Program-made: the position numbers and the translations under genes
Assembly: GCF_003751445.1 (NCBI RefSeq)
Contig: NZ_RJUU01000002.1
Span: 868,001 to 932,000 of the forward strand
DNA: 64,000 nt
Reading direction: 5' to 3'
DNA from: Streptomyces sp. 840.1
Lineage (GTDB): Bacteria; Actinomycetota; Actinomycetes; Streptomycetales; Streptomycetaceae
Part shown: positions 1 to 11,800 of the stretch, one piece after another
Layout: each line of letters begins with the position of its first letter
How positions within the stretch are numbered: position 1 is the stretch's first letter
The notes under the pieces: generated by a model
What the model was told of the DNA's origin: nothing
Databases searched by the model: none
What the model saw: the letters and a program-made list of their open reading frames with translations, nothing else

Positions 1-88
1 CCGTTACACCGAGGCCGCGACCTACGGGGAAGCGATGAAGACCCTGGACGCGATCGACAAGTCGCTCGCTCCGCTGCTGAACCGGTGA
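1..88 (+). CDS. C-terminal end of a siderophore ABC transporter binding protein (partial)
   Basis: Only the last 28 codons are present, running in from the left edge in frame 2 and ending at TGA 86-88. The peptide ends ...AMKTLDAIDKSLAPLLNR, an amphipathic helix of the sort that closes FecB/FepB-type iron-siderophore binding proteins. The stop overlaps the GTG start of the first permease (GTGA at 85-88), so it is translationally coupled to the FecCD permeases. The family call rests mainly on that position: binding protein, two permeases and ATPase is the standard order of siderophore uptake operons. A lipoprotein signal would lie outside the window and cannot be seen. Confidence 0.7.
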   Translation, partial: RYTEAATYGEAMKTLDAIDKSLAPLLNR

Positions 89-1110
89 CCGTCGCGGGCC
101 GCGCGTTCCGGGCGGCGGCAACCGGGCGGGCCGCGCCACAGATCGCCCTGCTCGCCGGCGGACTGGTCCTGCTGGCGGCGGTCGCCGTGCTCAGCATGGG
201 CCTCGGGGCCCGTCACGTCCCGCCCACCGAAGTCGTGCGGGCACTCCTGGACTTCCGGGGCGCCGACGACGACCACGTCATCGTCCGGGACATCCGGGCG
301 CCGCGCGCGCTGCTGGCCGTCGCCGTGGGCGCCGCGCTCGCGGTGGCCGGCGCGCTGATCCAGACGCTGGCCCGCAACCCGCTGGCCGAGCCCGGCATCC
401 TCGGGGTCACCGCAGGCGCCGGGTTCGCCGTCACCGTCGGCTCGGCGCTCGGACTGGCCACCGGCCAGGCGGGCGAGCTCGGCTTCGCGGTCACCGGCTC
501 CGTACTCGCGACACTGCTGGTCGCCGCCGTCGGACAGAGCTCACCGCTGCGCCTCGTGCTCACCGGCGTCGCCCTGACCGCGGTACTGGGCGGCATCGCC
601 CTGGGCATGCGGCTGATGCTCCCGGACACCTTCGACAGCTACCGGTTCTGGTCCGTCGGATCGCTCGCGGGCCGCGAACAGGCCCCGCTGGCAGTGCCGT
701 TGACCGCCATCGGGGTGTCCCTGCTCGGCGCGCTGCTGCTGAGCCGGGCGCTCAACGCGCTGGCGCTCGGGGAGAGTGTGGCGCACACCCTGGGCGCCGG
801 CGTGGGCCGGGTACGGGCCGCGGCCCTCGTGCTGATCACCGTGCTCAGCGGGGCGGCGACCGCGGTGGCCGGGCCCATCCTCTTCGTCGGGCTGATCGTG
901 CCGCACCTGGTCCGCAGGCCGGCGGGCGGCTCGGTGCCCTGGCTGATCCTCTACACGATGGTGCTGGGCCCGGTTCTCCTGCTGGTCGCCGACGTCTGCG
1001 CCCGGGTCCTGCTGCCGACCGGCGAGGTGCCGGTGGCCATCGTCACCGCTTTCCTCGGCGGACCCATGCTGATCTGGGCCGTTCGCCGCCACGGGGCGGG
1101 GGCGCTGTGA
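85..1110 (+). CDS. FecCD-family siderophore ABC transporter permease (first of two)
   Basis: Inner-membrane permease that carries iron-siderophore from its binding protein into the cytoplasm. At 341 residues it has the usual family length, with multiple hydrophobic segments. It carries the hallmark stretch around residues 70-110 (DIRAPRALLAVAVGAALAVAG, then QTLARNPLAEPGILGVTAGA) and the coupling-helix region near residues 250-280 (AGPILFVGLIVPHLVRR). The GTG start sits inside the stop of the upstream gene and its own stop overlaps the next start, so the transport genes form one coupled operon. With the NRPS downstream, the likely cargo is the cluster's own ferri-siderophore. Confidence 0.93.
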   Translation: MTVAGRAFRAAATGRAAPQIALLAGGLVLLAAVAVLSMGLGARHVPPTEVVRALLDFRGADDDHVIVRDIRAPRALLAVAVGAALAVAGALIQTLARNPLAEPGILGVTAGAGFAVTVGSALGLATGQAGELGFAVTGSVLATLLVAAVGQSSPLRLVLTGVALTAVLGGIALGMRLMLPDTFDSYRFWSVGSLAGREQAPLAVPLTAIGVSLLGALLLSRALNALALGESVAHTLGAGVGRVRAAALVLITVLSGAATAVAGPILFVGLIVPHLVRRPAGGSVPWLILYTMVLGPVLLLVADVCARVLLPTGEVPVAIVTAFLGGPMLIWAVRRHGAGAL

Positions 1111-2102
1111 ACGCGCTCGGGCTGAGGACCGAACGCCGCACGGTGGTACTCGTCGCTGTGATGGCGGCCCTGATGCTCGCCCTCGGCCTGCTCGGGCTCT
1201 GCTACGGGGCGTCATGGTCTTCCCCGGGCAAGGTGTTCGCGGTGCTCAGCGGGGCGGACCACTCCGTGGTCATCCGGGACTGGCGGCTGCCGCGGGTACT
1301 GGCCGGGCTGGTGTTCGGCGCCGCCCTCGGAGTCGCGGGGGCGATCTTCCAGAACCTCACCCGCAACCCGATGGGCAGCCCGGACGTGATCGGCCTCGAC
1401 GCCGGTGCCTACACCGGCGCGCTGGTCGCCATGACCGTGCTGTCCGGCACATCCGCGCAACTGGCCACCGGCTCGGTGCTCGGCGGACTGCTCGTCGCGG
1501 CCGCCATCTACCTGCTCTCGCTGCGCAGCGGCTTCTCCGGGCTGCGGCTGGTGGTCATCGGTATCGCGTTCAACGCCATGGTGACCGCGATCAACTCGTG
1601 GATCGTGCTGCGCGCCGAACTGGAGGTGGCGATCGCCGCCGTCGGCTGGAGCGCCGGTTCTCTCAACGGCGTGGGCTGGCCCGACCTGGGGATCCCGTTC
1701 ACGGTGATCGCCGTGCTGCTGGCCCTGATGGCGGCCTGGTCGCACTCCATGCACCAGGCCTCGCTCGGCGACGCGATCGCCGTGACCACCGGAGTCGGCC
1801 TCGGCCGGCTGCGGCTGCTGATGGTGCTGGTGGGCGTCGGCTGCACCGCCACGGTGACCGCCGTGGCCGGCCCGATCGCCTTCATCGCCCTGGCCGCCCC
1901 GCAGATCGGCCGCCGGCTCGCGGGCGCTGCCGGCATACCGCTGCTCCCGGCCGCCCTGACCGGGGCGGTCCTGCTCCAGGGCGCCGACCTGATCGCCCAG
2001 ATGCTGCTGGCGCCCGTCGCGCTGCCCGTCGGCGTGGTGAGCACCGCGATCGGCGGCTGCTATCTGATCTGGCTGCTGACCAAGGAGGTGAGGCGCGCGT
2101 GA
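1107..2102 (+). CDS. FecCD-family siderophore ABC transporter permease (second)
   Basis: Second membrane subunit, 331 residues, paralogous to the previous gene and expected to pair with it as a heterodimer. Family motifs include RDWRLPRVLAGLVFGAALGVAG (residues about 50-72), then QNLTRNPMGSPDVIGLDAGA, and near the C-terminus AGPIAFIALAAPQIGRR. It starts at GTG 1107 within the GTGA overlap of the preceding stop, and ends in a second GTGA overlap with the ATPase gene. No separate ribosome-binding site is needed or evident. The two permeases are clearly diverged from each other, as is normal for FepD/FepG-type pairs. Confidence 0.93.
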   Translation: MNALGLRTERRTVVLVAVMAALMLALGLLGLCYGASWSSPGKVFAVLSGADHSVVIRDWRLPRVLAGLVFGAALGVAGAIFQNLTRNPMGSPDVIGLDAGAYTGALVAMTVLSGTSAQLATGSVLGGLLVAAAIYLLSLRSGFSGLRLVVIGIAFNAMVTAINSWIVLRAELEVAIAAVGWSAGSLNGVGWPDLGIPFTVIAVLLALMAAWSHSMHQASLGDAIAVTTGVGLGRLRLLMVLVGVGCTATVTAVAGPIAFIALAAPQIGRRLAGAAGIPLLPAALTGAVLLQGADLIAQMLLAPVALPVGVVSTAIGGCYLIWLLTKEVRRA

Positions 2103-2884
2103 CCGCACGCCTGAAAGCGCGGGAGATCACCCTGCGCTACGGAGAACGCGTCGTGTCCACACGGCTGAGCCTAGACATCCCCGACGGCGCGTTCACCGCC
2201 ATCGTCGGCCCCAACGCCTGCGGTAAGTCGACCCTGTTGAGCGCGCTGGTGCGGCTGCTGCGCCCCGACTCGGGGCAGGTGGAACTCGACGGCCGCGACG
2301 TCGGCGGCTACGCGACCAAGGCCCTGGCCAGAGAGCTCGGCTTCCTGCCGCAGGACCCCCTGGCACCCGACGACATCAAGGTCCGCCGGCTGGTGGGGCG
2401 AGGCAGGTTCCCGCACCAGTCGATGCTGGCCCTGTGGTCCGCCGAGGACGAGGCCGCCGTCACCGGGGCGATGGCCGCCGCCGGCGTCGAGGACCTGCAC
2501 GACCGCCCCGTGCAGGAGCTTTCCGGCGGACAGCGCCAACGGGTCTGGATAGCCATGGTGCTCGCCCAGCAGACGTCCTGCCTGCTGCTCGACGAACCGA
2601 CGTCGTTCCTCGACATCACCCACCAGTACCAGCTGCTCGGACTGCTCGCCAGGCTGCGCGACGAGGGCCGCACGGTGGTCGCCGTCCTGCACGACATCAA
2701 CCAGGCCTGCCGGTTCGCCGACCACCTGGTCGCCATGAAGGACGGCCGGGTGGTCGCCGAGGGCGTCCCCGGGGACATCGTGGACGCCGGGCTGATCAAG
2801 GACGTGTTCGACCTGCCGAGCGTCATCGTCCCCGACCCCGTGACCGGCACGCCGATGGTCGTACCCACACTTCAAGGAGAGTAA
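2099..2884 (+). CDS. Siderophore ABC transporter ATP-binding protein (FepC-type)
   Basis: Cytoplasmic ATPase of the uptake system, 261 residues. Walker A is [11 protein letters not shown] (about residue 37), the Q-loop region is [21 protein letters not shown], the ABC signature is [13 protein letters not shown], Walker B is [11 protein letters not shown], and the switch histidine lies in VLHDINQA. The spacing [10 protein letters not shown] after the Q-loop is typical of FepC/FecE ATPases. I place the start at GTG 2099, overlapping the permease stop, because the protein then begins just before the first beta strand ([12 protein letters not shown]). The frame stays open far upstream, but that part is a shadow of the permease gene. 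Confidence 0.94.
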   Translation: MTARLKAREITLRYGERVVSTRLSLDIPDGAFTAIVGPNACGKSTLLSALVRLLRPDSGQVELDGRDVGGYATKALARELGFLPQDPLAPDDIKVRRLVGRGRFPHQSMLALWSAEDEAAVTGAMAAAGVEDLHDRPVQELSGGQRQRVWIAMVLAQQTSCLLLDEPTSFLDITHQYQLLGLLARLRDEGRTVVAVLHDINQACRFADHLVAMKDGRVVAEGVPGDIVDAGLIKDVFDLPSVIVPDPVTGTPMVVPTLQGE

Positions 2885-2885
2885 G

Positions 2886-5800
2886 TTGAGCACCGCAAGC
2901 GCGCCCTCGGACGGCCTTCTCGCCCTGACCGGCGCCCAGTCGGGAATCTGGAACGCGCAGCGCCTGGAGCCCGAATCGCCGTACTACGTGGTCGGCGACG
3001 TGGTGGAGATATCCGGCACCGGGCCGGTCGACGCGGACGCGCTGGCCGAGGCGGTCCGCGCCACCACCGAGGAGGCCGAGACCCTGCGGCTGCGGGTGTA
3101 CGACACCCCGGACGGGCCGCGCCAGGCGGTGAGCGCGGAACCCGTGGCGCTGCCCGAGGTGGTCGACGTCAGCGGCGCGGCCGATCCCGCCGCCGCGGCC
3201 CAGGAGCTCGTCGAGGCCGAGCGGGCGCGGGCGGGCGAGGCATGCCGGGGGATGGTGGACCGGGTGCTCTACGCACGTACCGTCATCAGGCTGTCCGAGC
3301 ACGAGGTCTGGTACACCCAGCTCGGCCACCATCTCGTCTTCGACGGCTACACCGCCGCGATGCTCGCCCGGCGCACCGCCGTCCGCTACACCGCCCTGGT
3401 GCGCGGGACGGAGCCGTCCAGGTCGACGTTCGGCAGGTTCGCGGACCTCGTGGCCGCCGACCGGGCCTACCGGGAGAGCGACCGGTTCACGGAGGACCGC
3501 GCGTACTGGGTCGAGCGGTTCACCCCGCTGCCCGAACTCGACGACGCCCACGGGGCCTCGGCCCCGGCGCCCGCCGGTGCAGGGCCCGTCCGGACGCTGA
3601 CCGCCCGCGCCGTCGTCGCCCCCGAGGAGACCGCCCGGCTGCGCGCCTTCGCCGGCCGGGAGGGCGTCGCCTGGGGCGAGGCGCTGATCGCCTGCTACGC
3701 CGCCTTCCTGCACCGCATGCTCGGCCGCACCGACCTGGTGTTCGCGCTGCCGCTGATGTGCCGGGCCGGCTCGGCCGAGCTGCGCACCCCCGCCATGTCC
3801 GTCAACGTACTGCCGCTACGGGTCGCCGTGCGGGGCGGAGACGGACTGGGGGAGCTGAGCCGCCGGGTCGCCGCCGCCATGCGCGAGATGCGGGAGCACC
3901 AGCGCTACCGGGGCGAGGACCTGCCCAGGGACCTCGGAGCACCCGGCGCGGGCGCGCTGCTGCACGGACGCGGAATCAACCTCAAGGCCTTCGACCTGGC
4001 GCTCGACTTCGCCGGGGCCGGCGGCGCGATGCGCAACGTCGCGGGCGGACCGCCGGAGGACATGGGCCTGAGCGTCCTGCCGACCCGGGACGGCGGGCTG
4101 CTGCTCGGCTTCGAGGTCGACGCCCGCTCCAGGGACCGGGCCGCCGTCGACGCCCTGCTGTCCGGGCTCCTCGCCCTGCTCTCGGGGCTGACCGACGGAC
4201 AGCCCGTCGGCCGGATCGCCCTGACCGGCGACGCGGACCGGCTGCCCGGCCAGTGGTGCCCGCCCGCCCTGCCCGGCACCCCGCCGGACCTGCCGGCCGC
4301 GTTTGCCGCGATGACCGCCGCCGGCCCCGGGCGGACCGTCCTGGTCTGCGGTGAGGACCGGCTGACCGCCGCGGACCTGGCCGGCCGGGTGCACCGGGTG
4401 GCCCGAGCGCTGCGGGCCCGCGGGATCGGCCCCGACGACGTGGTGGCACTCGCGCTGCCCCGCTCGGCCGACTCGGTGGTCGCCCTGCTGGCCGTACTGG
4501 ACGCGGGCGCCGCGTTCCTGCCGCTGGACGCCGCACACCCGCCCGAGCGGCTGCGCGACCTGATCGAGGACACCCGCCCCGCCCTGGTGCTGACCGCCGG
4601 CGCGACCGAAGGACTGCCGTGGGAGACCCTGCTCGACGAGGCGGCCCGGCTCTCCGGCACCCCCCTGACGGCCGGTGAACTGGCCGGACCCCGCCACCCC
4701 GAGCACCTCGCCTACGTCATCCACACCTCCGGCTCGACCGGACGTCCCAAGGGCGTACTCGGCCGGGCCGGCGGACTGGCCTCGCTGCTGCACCACCAGC
4801 GCTCCACCGTCGTGGCCGAGGCAGAGCGCGCCGCCGGCAGGCAACTGCGCGTCGCGCACATCTACTCGTTCGCCTTCGACTCCGCCTTCGACCACTTGGT
4901 GTGGCTGCTGTGCGGGCACCAACTGCACGTCTACGACACCGAGACCGCCCGCGACGCCGAGGCGCTGCTCGCCGCCTGCGCCCACGACGGCATCGACGTC
5001 GTGGACACCACCCCGTCGATGGCCGCACCGCTGATCGAGGCCGGGCTGCTGGACCTGAGCCCCACGCTCCTGGTCCTCGGCGGCGAGGCCACCGCGCGCG
5101 CACTGTGGCGACGCGTCACCGAATCCGGCGTCACCGCACGCAACATCTACGGGCCGACCGAGGCCACCGTGGACAGCACCACCGCACGGATCGAGGGCGA
5201 CGAGCCGACGATCGGCCACCCGCTCGCCGGCACCCGGACCTACGTCCTGGACAGCGCGCTGCAGCCGGTCCCGCACGGCACGGCGGGCGAGCTCTACCTG
5301 GCCGGTCCGCACCTCGCACGCGGCTACCTCGGCATGTCCGGGGCGACCGCCGAACGCTTCGTGGCCGACCCGTTCGGCGCCCCAGGCGCACGCATGTACC
5401 GCACCGGCGACCTCGCCCGGTGGGTGCCCGGCCGGGGCCTGGAGTACCGGGGCCGGGGCGACGGACAGGTCAAGATCCGCGGCCACCGGGTGGAGACCGG
5501 CGAGGTGGAGGCGGCGCTCGCCGCACTGCCCGGGGTCACCGCGGCAGCCGCCGGAGTGCGCTCGTCCCGGCTGACCGGCTACATCGTCTCCGACACGCTC
5601 ACCCCGGACGCGGCCCGTGCCCACCTGGCCGAACGGCTCCCCGAGCACATGGTGCCCGCGGCGGTCGTGGTGCTGGACCGGCTGCCGGTCACCCCCAACG
5701 GCAAGCTCGACCGCGCCGCCCTGCCCGCGCCCGTGCTGCCCGGCGGCGGGGGCCGCGAACCCCGCACCGAACCCGAGCGCCTGCTGTGCGCGGTCCTCGC

Positions 5801-8800
5801 CGAGGTGCTGGACGTCGAACGCGTCCGCGTGGACGACGACTTCTTCGCCCTCGGCGGCGACAGCATCACCGCGATCACCGTCAGCAGCCGGCTGCGGGCG
5901 GCGGGCCTCGTGCTGCGCCCCCGGGACCTGCTGGCCCGCCGCACCTTCGCCGCGCTGGCGGCCGCGGCCGAACCGGTGACCCGAGCGCCCGAGGAGGCGG
6001 ACGACCCGGTCGGTCCGGTGCCCGCGCCGCCGATCGTGCGCGGCCTGCTCGACCCGCACCCCGACACCGCCACCGTCGCCGGATACGCCCAGTGGACCGC
6101 ACTGCACGTCGACGAACTCGCCCGCCACGACCTGGTCACCGGCGTACAGGCCGTGCTCGACCACCACGACGCACTGCGCCTGCGGGTCGCCGAAGGACTG
6201 GAGATCCTCCCGCGCGGCACGGTCCGGCCCGTCGTCCACGAGGTGCGGGGCCAGGACGTGACCGCGCTGGCGGAGCGGCTGGCGGCCGAACTCGACCCGG
6301 GCTCCGGCGACCTGCTGCGGGCGGCCCTGCTGCGTACCGGCGAGGACACCCCGGACCGGCTGGTCGTCGTCGTGCACCACCTCGCCATGGACGGCGTCTC
6401 CTGGCGCATCCTGCTCCCCGACCTGCACACGGCTTGCACCGGCGGCGCCCTCGAACCCGTCGGGTCGTCCTGGCGGCGGCACGCCGCACTCCTCGCCGAG
6501 CAGGGCGAATCCGGCGCGCGGCGCGGCGAACTCGACCACTGGCGCACCGCGCTCGCCTCCGCGACCCGGCTCGGCACCCGGCCGCTGGACCCCGCCAGGG
6601 ACACCGTCTCCACCGCCCACCGCTCGGTCACCGTCGCCTCCGCCGAGGCCACCGAGGCGCTCCTGACCACGCTGCCAGCCGCCTACCGCGCCGGTGTCGA
6701 CGAGGTGCTGCTCGCCGCACTCGTGCTCGCCCTGCGCGGCTGGGGCGTGCGGGACGACGCGCTGACCGTCTCGATGGAGGGCCACGGCCGAGAACACCTC
6801 GACCTGGCCCGCACGGTCGGCTGGTTCACCAGCGAGTACCCGGTGCGCGTCCCCGCGTCCGACGACGTCGGTCAGGCCCTGCGCGCAGCCAAGGAGGCCC
6901 GCCGCGGCGTCCCCGACAGCGGCGTCGGCTACGGCGTCCTGCGCCACCTCGACCCGGAGGCCGGCCCCGCGCTGGCCGCCACCCCGCCACCGGACGTCCT
7001 GCTGAACTACCTCGGCAGGTTCACCCCGTTGGCCGCCACCGGCTGGCGCCTGCCGGAGCGCGACGCCTTCTCGGTGACCGAGCCCGGAGCCAAGGCCCTG
7101 GAACAGATCCTGGCCCTCAACTGCTTCGTCCACGAGGAGCCCGCGCCCCGGCTCGCCGTCGAGTGGACCGCCGCGACCGGAGTGCTCGGCGCCGCCGCCG
7201 TGACGGCCCTCCAGGAGTCCTGGGCCGCCGCCCTGGACGCGCTGGCCGCGCACGCGCTGCACACCGGGAGCGGGCTCACCCCGTCCGACCTCCCACTCGT
7301 CGGCCTCGACCAGCCCGCGATCGACGCCCTCGAACGCACCGGCCCCATCGCCGACATGCTGCCCGCCACCCCGCTCCAGGTCGGGCTCTCCTTCCATACC
7401 CTGGTCCGCGACGAGCAGGACACCGACGTCTACGTCGTCCAGGCCGTCACCACCCTGGCCGGCGAACTGGACCCCGGCCGGATGGCCGAGGCCGCCCGCG
7501 AACTGCTGCGCCGCCACCCCGCCCTGCGGGTGTACCTGGGCACCGCCGGGGACGACGTGGTCCAGGTCATCCCCGCCGAAGTCGCCCTGGAATGGCGGCA
7601 GGACGACCGGTTCCCCGAAGCAGCCCGCGCCGATCTGGAGCGCCCCTTCGACCCGGCCACGCCGCCGCTGATCCGCTTCCTGCTCTCCCGCGTCGGGCCC
7701 GCCGAGCACAAGCTGGTGATCACCAACCACCACGCCCTGCTGGACGGCTGGTCGATGCCGCTGGTCGGCCGCACCCTGCTCGCCCTCTACGCCGAACTGA
7801 GCGGCGGCCCCGCCGCACCGGCCTCCCCACCCCTGTCCGAGTACTTCCGCTGGCTGGCCGGCCGCGACCGGGAAGCGTCACTCGCCGCCTGGCGGGACGC
7901 GCTGGCCGGCGTGGACGGCGCGACGAGGCTGGCCCCCGCCGGCGTCGAGTCCGGCGTCGAGCGGCCCGGCCGCGAAACCGTCGCGCTGGGCGCCGAATTC
8001 AGCGACCGGCTCCGCGCGTTCGCCCGCGACCGGGGCGTCACCCTGACGACCGTGCTCCAGACGGCGTGGGGCCTGCTGCTGGGCCGGCTCACCGGCCGAC
8101 GCGACGTCGTGTTCGGCTGCCCGGTCTCCGGGCGGCCCGCCGAGGTCGACGGCGTCGAGTCGATGATCGGCCAGCTCGGCACCACGATCCCGGTACGCGT
8201 CCGGCACACCCAGGACCAGACTGCGGCCGCCCTGATGGCCCAGGTACACGCCGAGAGCGTCGCCCTGGCCGAGCACCACCACGTGGGACTGCCCGGCATC
8301 CAGCGAGCCCTGGGCGTTGGAGAACTGTTCGACACGATGCTCGTCATGGAGAACTTCCCGCTCTCCAGCCGCAAGCGCACCCCGCTCACCCCCGGCCTCG
8401 ACCTCGCCGGCGTGGACATCACCGACGCCACCCACTACGCCCTCACCGTCATCGTGATCCCGGACGAGGAGATCACCATCGGCCTCGGCTACCAGCCGCG
8501 CGCCTTCACCGCGCAGACCGTGCGCGACTACGGCCGCTGGCTGCGCAACCTCCTGACCGAGATCGTCGCCGACCCGGCACGCCCCGCACTCCGCCTCCCC
8601 GTGCTCGACGCCGACGAGCGGGCACAGATGCTGCGCACCGGCGCCGACGCCGTACCCGTCAGGCAACGAGGCCACTGGCTCGAGGAGTTCGCCGGCTGGG
8701 TGCGGCGCAGGCCCGCCGCCGAGGCGCTGGTCTGCCGCGACCGCAGCCTGAGCTACGAGGAACTGGACCGGCAGGCCAACCGCCTGGCGCGGGCACTGAT

Positions 8801-11800
8801 CGCACACGGGGTACGGCCCCAGGACCCCGTCGCCGTCCTGCTCGGACGCGACATCGAGATGACCGTCGCACTCTTCGGCGTGGCCAAGGCCGGTGCCGTG
8901 TACGTACCGATGGACGAGAGCTACCCGCGCGAGCGGCTGGCTCACATGTTCGACGACATGGCCCCGGCGGCCGTCGTGACCACCGGCGCCGCACTGCCCG
9001 TCGACCGCGACGTCCCGGTCCTGCGCCTGGACGACCCGGCCACCCTCGCGTCCGTCCCCGGCACCGACCCGGCCGAGGCCCGCGCCCGGCTCACCGAGGA
9101 CGCCCTCGCTTACGTCATCTACACCTCCGGAACCACCGGACGTCCCAAGGGTGTCGGCGTCACCCACCGTGGCGTACCCGACCTGATCGCCCTCCAGGAG
9201 GACGTCGTCGGCGTCACCGAGCACGACCGCTACCTGCACTTCGCCTCGACCGGCTTCGACGTCGCGTTCTGGCAGACCATGGTGCCGCTGCTCTCCGGCG
9301 GCACGTCCGTGATCGCCCCCGAAGAGGTACGGGTCCCCGGCGACGAGCTGCTCGACTACATCACCGAGCACCGGGTCACCGGAGTGAACCTGCTGCCGTC
9401 GTTCCTGGCCGCGATGCCCGATGACCGCACGGTCGGCCCCGACGTCTTCTTCGTCGTCGGCGCCGAACGCCTCGATCCCGAGCTGGCGCGACGCTGGGGC
9501 GAGGGCCGCCGGGCGCTGTTCAACGCCTACGGTCCGACCGAGGTCACCATCAACTCCGTGACCTGGCAGTACGACCCGGACGACACCGGACCGCTGCCGA
9601 TCGGCCGCCCCGACCCCAACGTCCGTGCCTACGTTCTCGACGGCGGACTCCAGCCGGCCGGCACCGGCGTGACGGGTGAGCTCTACCTCGCCGGGCCGAG
9701 CCTGGCCCGCGGCTACCTCGGCCGCCCCGGCCTGACCGCCGCCGCGTTCGTCGCAGACCCGTTCGGCCCGCCCGGCGAACGCATGTACCGCACCGGCGAC
9801 CTGGTGCGGTGGCGGCCGGACGGACAGCTGGTGTTCCTGGGCCGCGCCGACCACCAGATCAAGATCCGAGGCTTCCGAGTCGAACTGGGCGAGATCGAGT
9901 CCACCCTGACCGGCCACCCCGACGTGCGCGCCTGCGCCGTCATCGTCCGCGAGGGCAGGCTCGTCGGCTACGTCATCCCCACCGACGACGCCGACCTCGA
10001 TACCGCGCAGGTTCGTGCGTACCTGGCCCGGGAACTGCCCGACCACATGGTGCCGACCGCCCTCGTGCCGCTCGACCGGCTGCCGCTGAGCCCCAGCGGC
10101 AAGCTCGACTCCGCGGCACTGCCGGCCCCCGGGACCGGTGCGGCCGCCCGGCGCGAACCCGCGACCCGGGCCGAAGCCATCCTGCTCGGCGTGTTCCGCG
10201 ACGTCCTCGGCACCGATGACATCGGCCCCGACGACGACTTCTTCGCCATCGGCGGGGACAGCATCGTCTCGCTGCAAGTGGTCTCGCGGGCCCGCCGCCA
10301 GGGACTCGGCCTGACCGCCAAGGACGTGTTCGAGGGGGAGACGGTCGCCGGGATCGCGGAGCGCGCCGCCGCCCTCGATGCCGGACAGGCCCCCACGACC
10401 GGCGATGCCCCGCTGACCCCGGTCATGCGCGACCTGCTGCGCCGGGCAGGAACGGCGGCCGACGGATTCTGCCAGTGGGTCGAGGTCTGCGTCCCGCCGG
10501 GCGGCGACGAGACGGCCTGGCGTTCCGTGCTCGACGCGCTGCTGACCCGCCACGACGTACTGCGGGCCCACCTGTCCGGCGACACGCTGCACATCCCGCC
10601 GGCCGGCGCGGTGACCGCCGCCGACGTACTCACCCGCGTACCGGCCTCCGGCGACCTGCGCGCCCCGGCCGACAACGCGATCGCCGCGGCCCGAGAGGCG
10701 ATGGACCCGCGCACCGGTCCGCTGCTGCGCGCGGTGTGGCTGGACGCCGGACCCGGCCGGCCGGGCCGCCTCCTCCTGATCGCCCATCACCTGATCGTCG
10801 ACGGAGTGTCCTGGCGCATCCTGCTGGACGACCTGGAGCACGTCCACTCCGGCGGGACGCCGACCCGGCACGGCCAGTCCTTCCTCGGCTGGGCGCGATC
10901 ACTGCGCGAGGCGGACCGGAGCGCCGAACTCCCGCACTGGCGGCGGATGGCCGCCACCCCGGCGCTCACCCGCACCCTCGACCCCGCCCGCGACACCGTG
11001 GCCACCGCGAGGCACCACGAGATCCGGCTCGACGCCGAACCGACCCGCGCCCTGATCACCACCCTGCCGGCCGCCCACCGCACCACGCCGGACGCCGTAC
11101 TGCTGACGGCGCTCGCCCAGGCCGTACGGGACTGGCGCGGCACACCGGAGGTACTGGTCGCGCTGGAGAGCCACGGCCGGCCACGGCACGTCGACCTCTC
11201 CCAGACCGTCGGCTGGTTCACCGCCATCCACCCCGTCAGGCTCGAAGCGGGCGACGACGTGAAGGCCGTCAGGGAGCGGCTGCGCGCCCAGGGCGACGGC
11301 CTCGGCCACTCCATCCTCACCTCGGCGGGCCTGCTGGACCCCGTGGAACCGGAGATCGCCTGGAACTACCTCGGCCGCTACCCCGGCGCCCCGGACCGGG
11401 AGACGCCCTGGCAGGCACCCCCGGACGCCGGCCCGCTCGGCTCCAACGGCTCCGACGCGATGCCCCTGCCGTACAGCCTGATGGTCAACGCCCTGGTACG
11501 CGACGACGCGCTCGGGATCCGGATCACCTGGCCGTCCGCGCTGTTCACCGACGCCGAGGCCGAGGAACTGGCCGGGCACCTCAGGGCCGCGCTCCTGCGC
11601 CTCGCGGCCGCCTCCGGGAGCGACGCACTTGACGACGGCCGCCCGGCCGCCGACATGCAGCCACTGACCCCGTTGCAGGAGGTGATGCTGCGGCACTCGC
11701 GCACCGAGCGGCCCGACCCGTACACCGTCCAGTCGTCGTTCTCCCTCGCCGGCCCGCTCGACCTCGACGCCCTGCGCGCCGCGGGCTCCGATCTGCTGGA

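Noticed and set aside
3816..7733. A 1,305-codon open frame on the minus strand inside the NRPS gene
   Set aside because: It is antisense to a clearly coding NRPS, with Gly/Arg/Gln-biased composition and no domain. Long antisense frames are expected at this GC content. Several others (7878-10871, 10899-12881) are the same.
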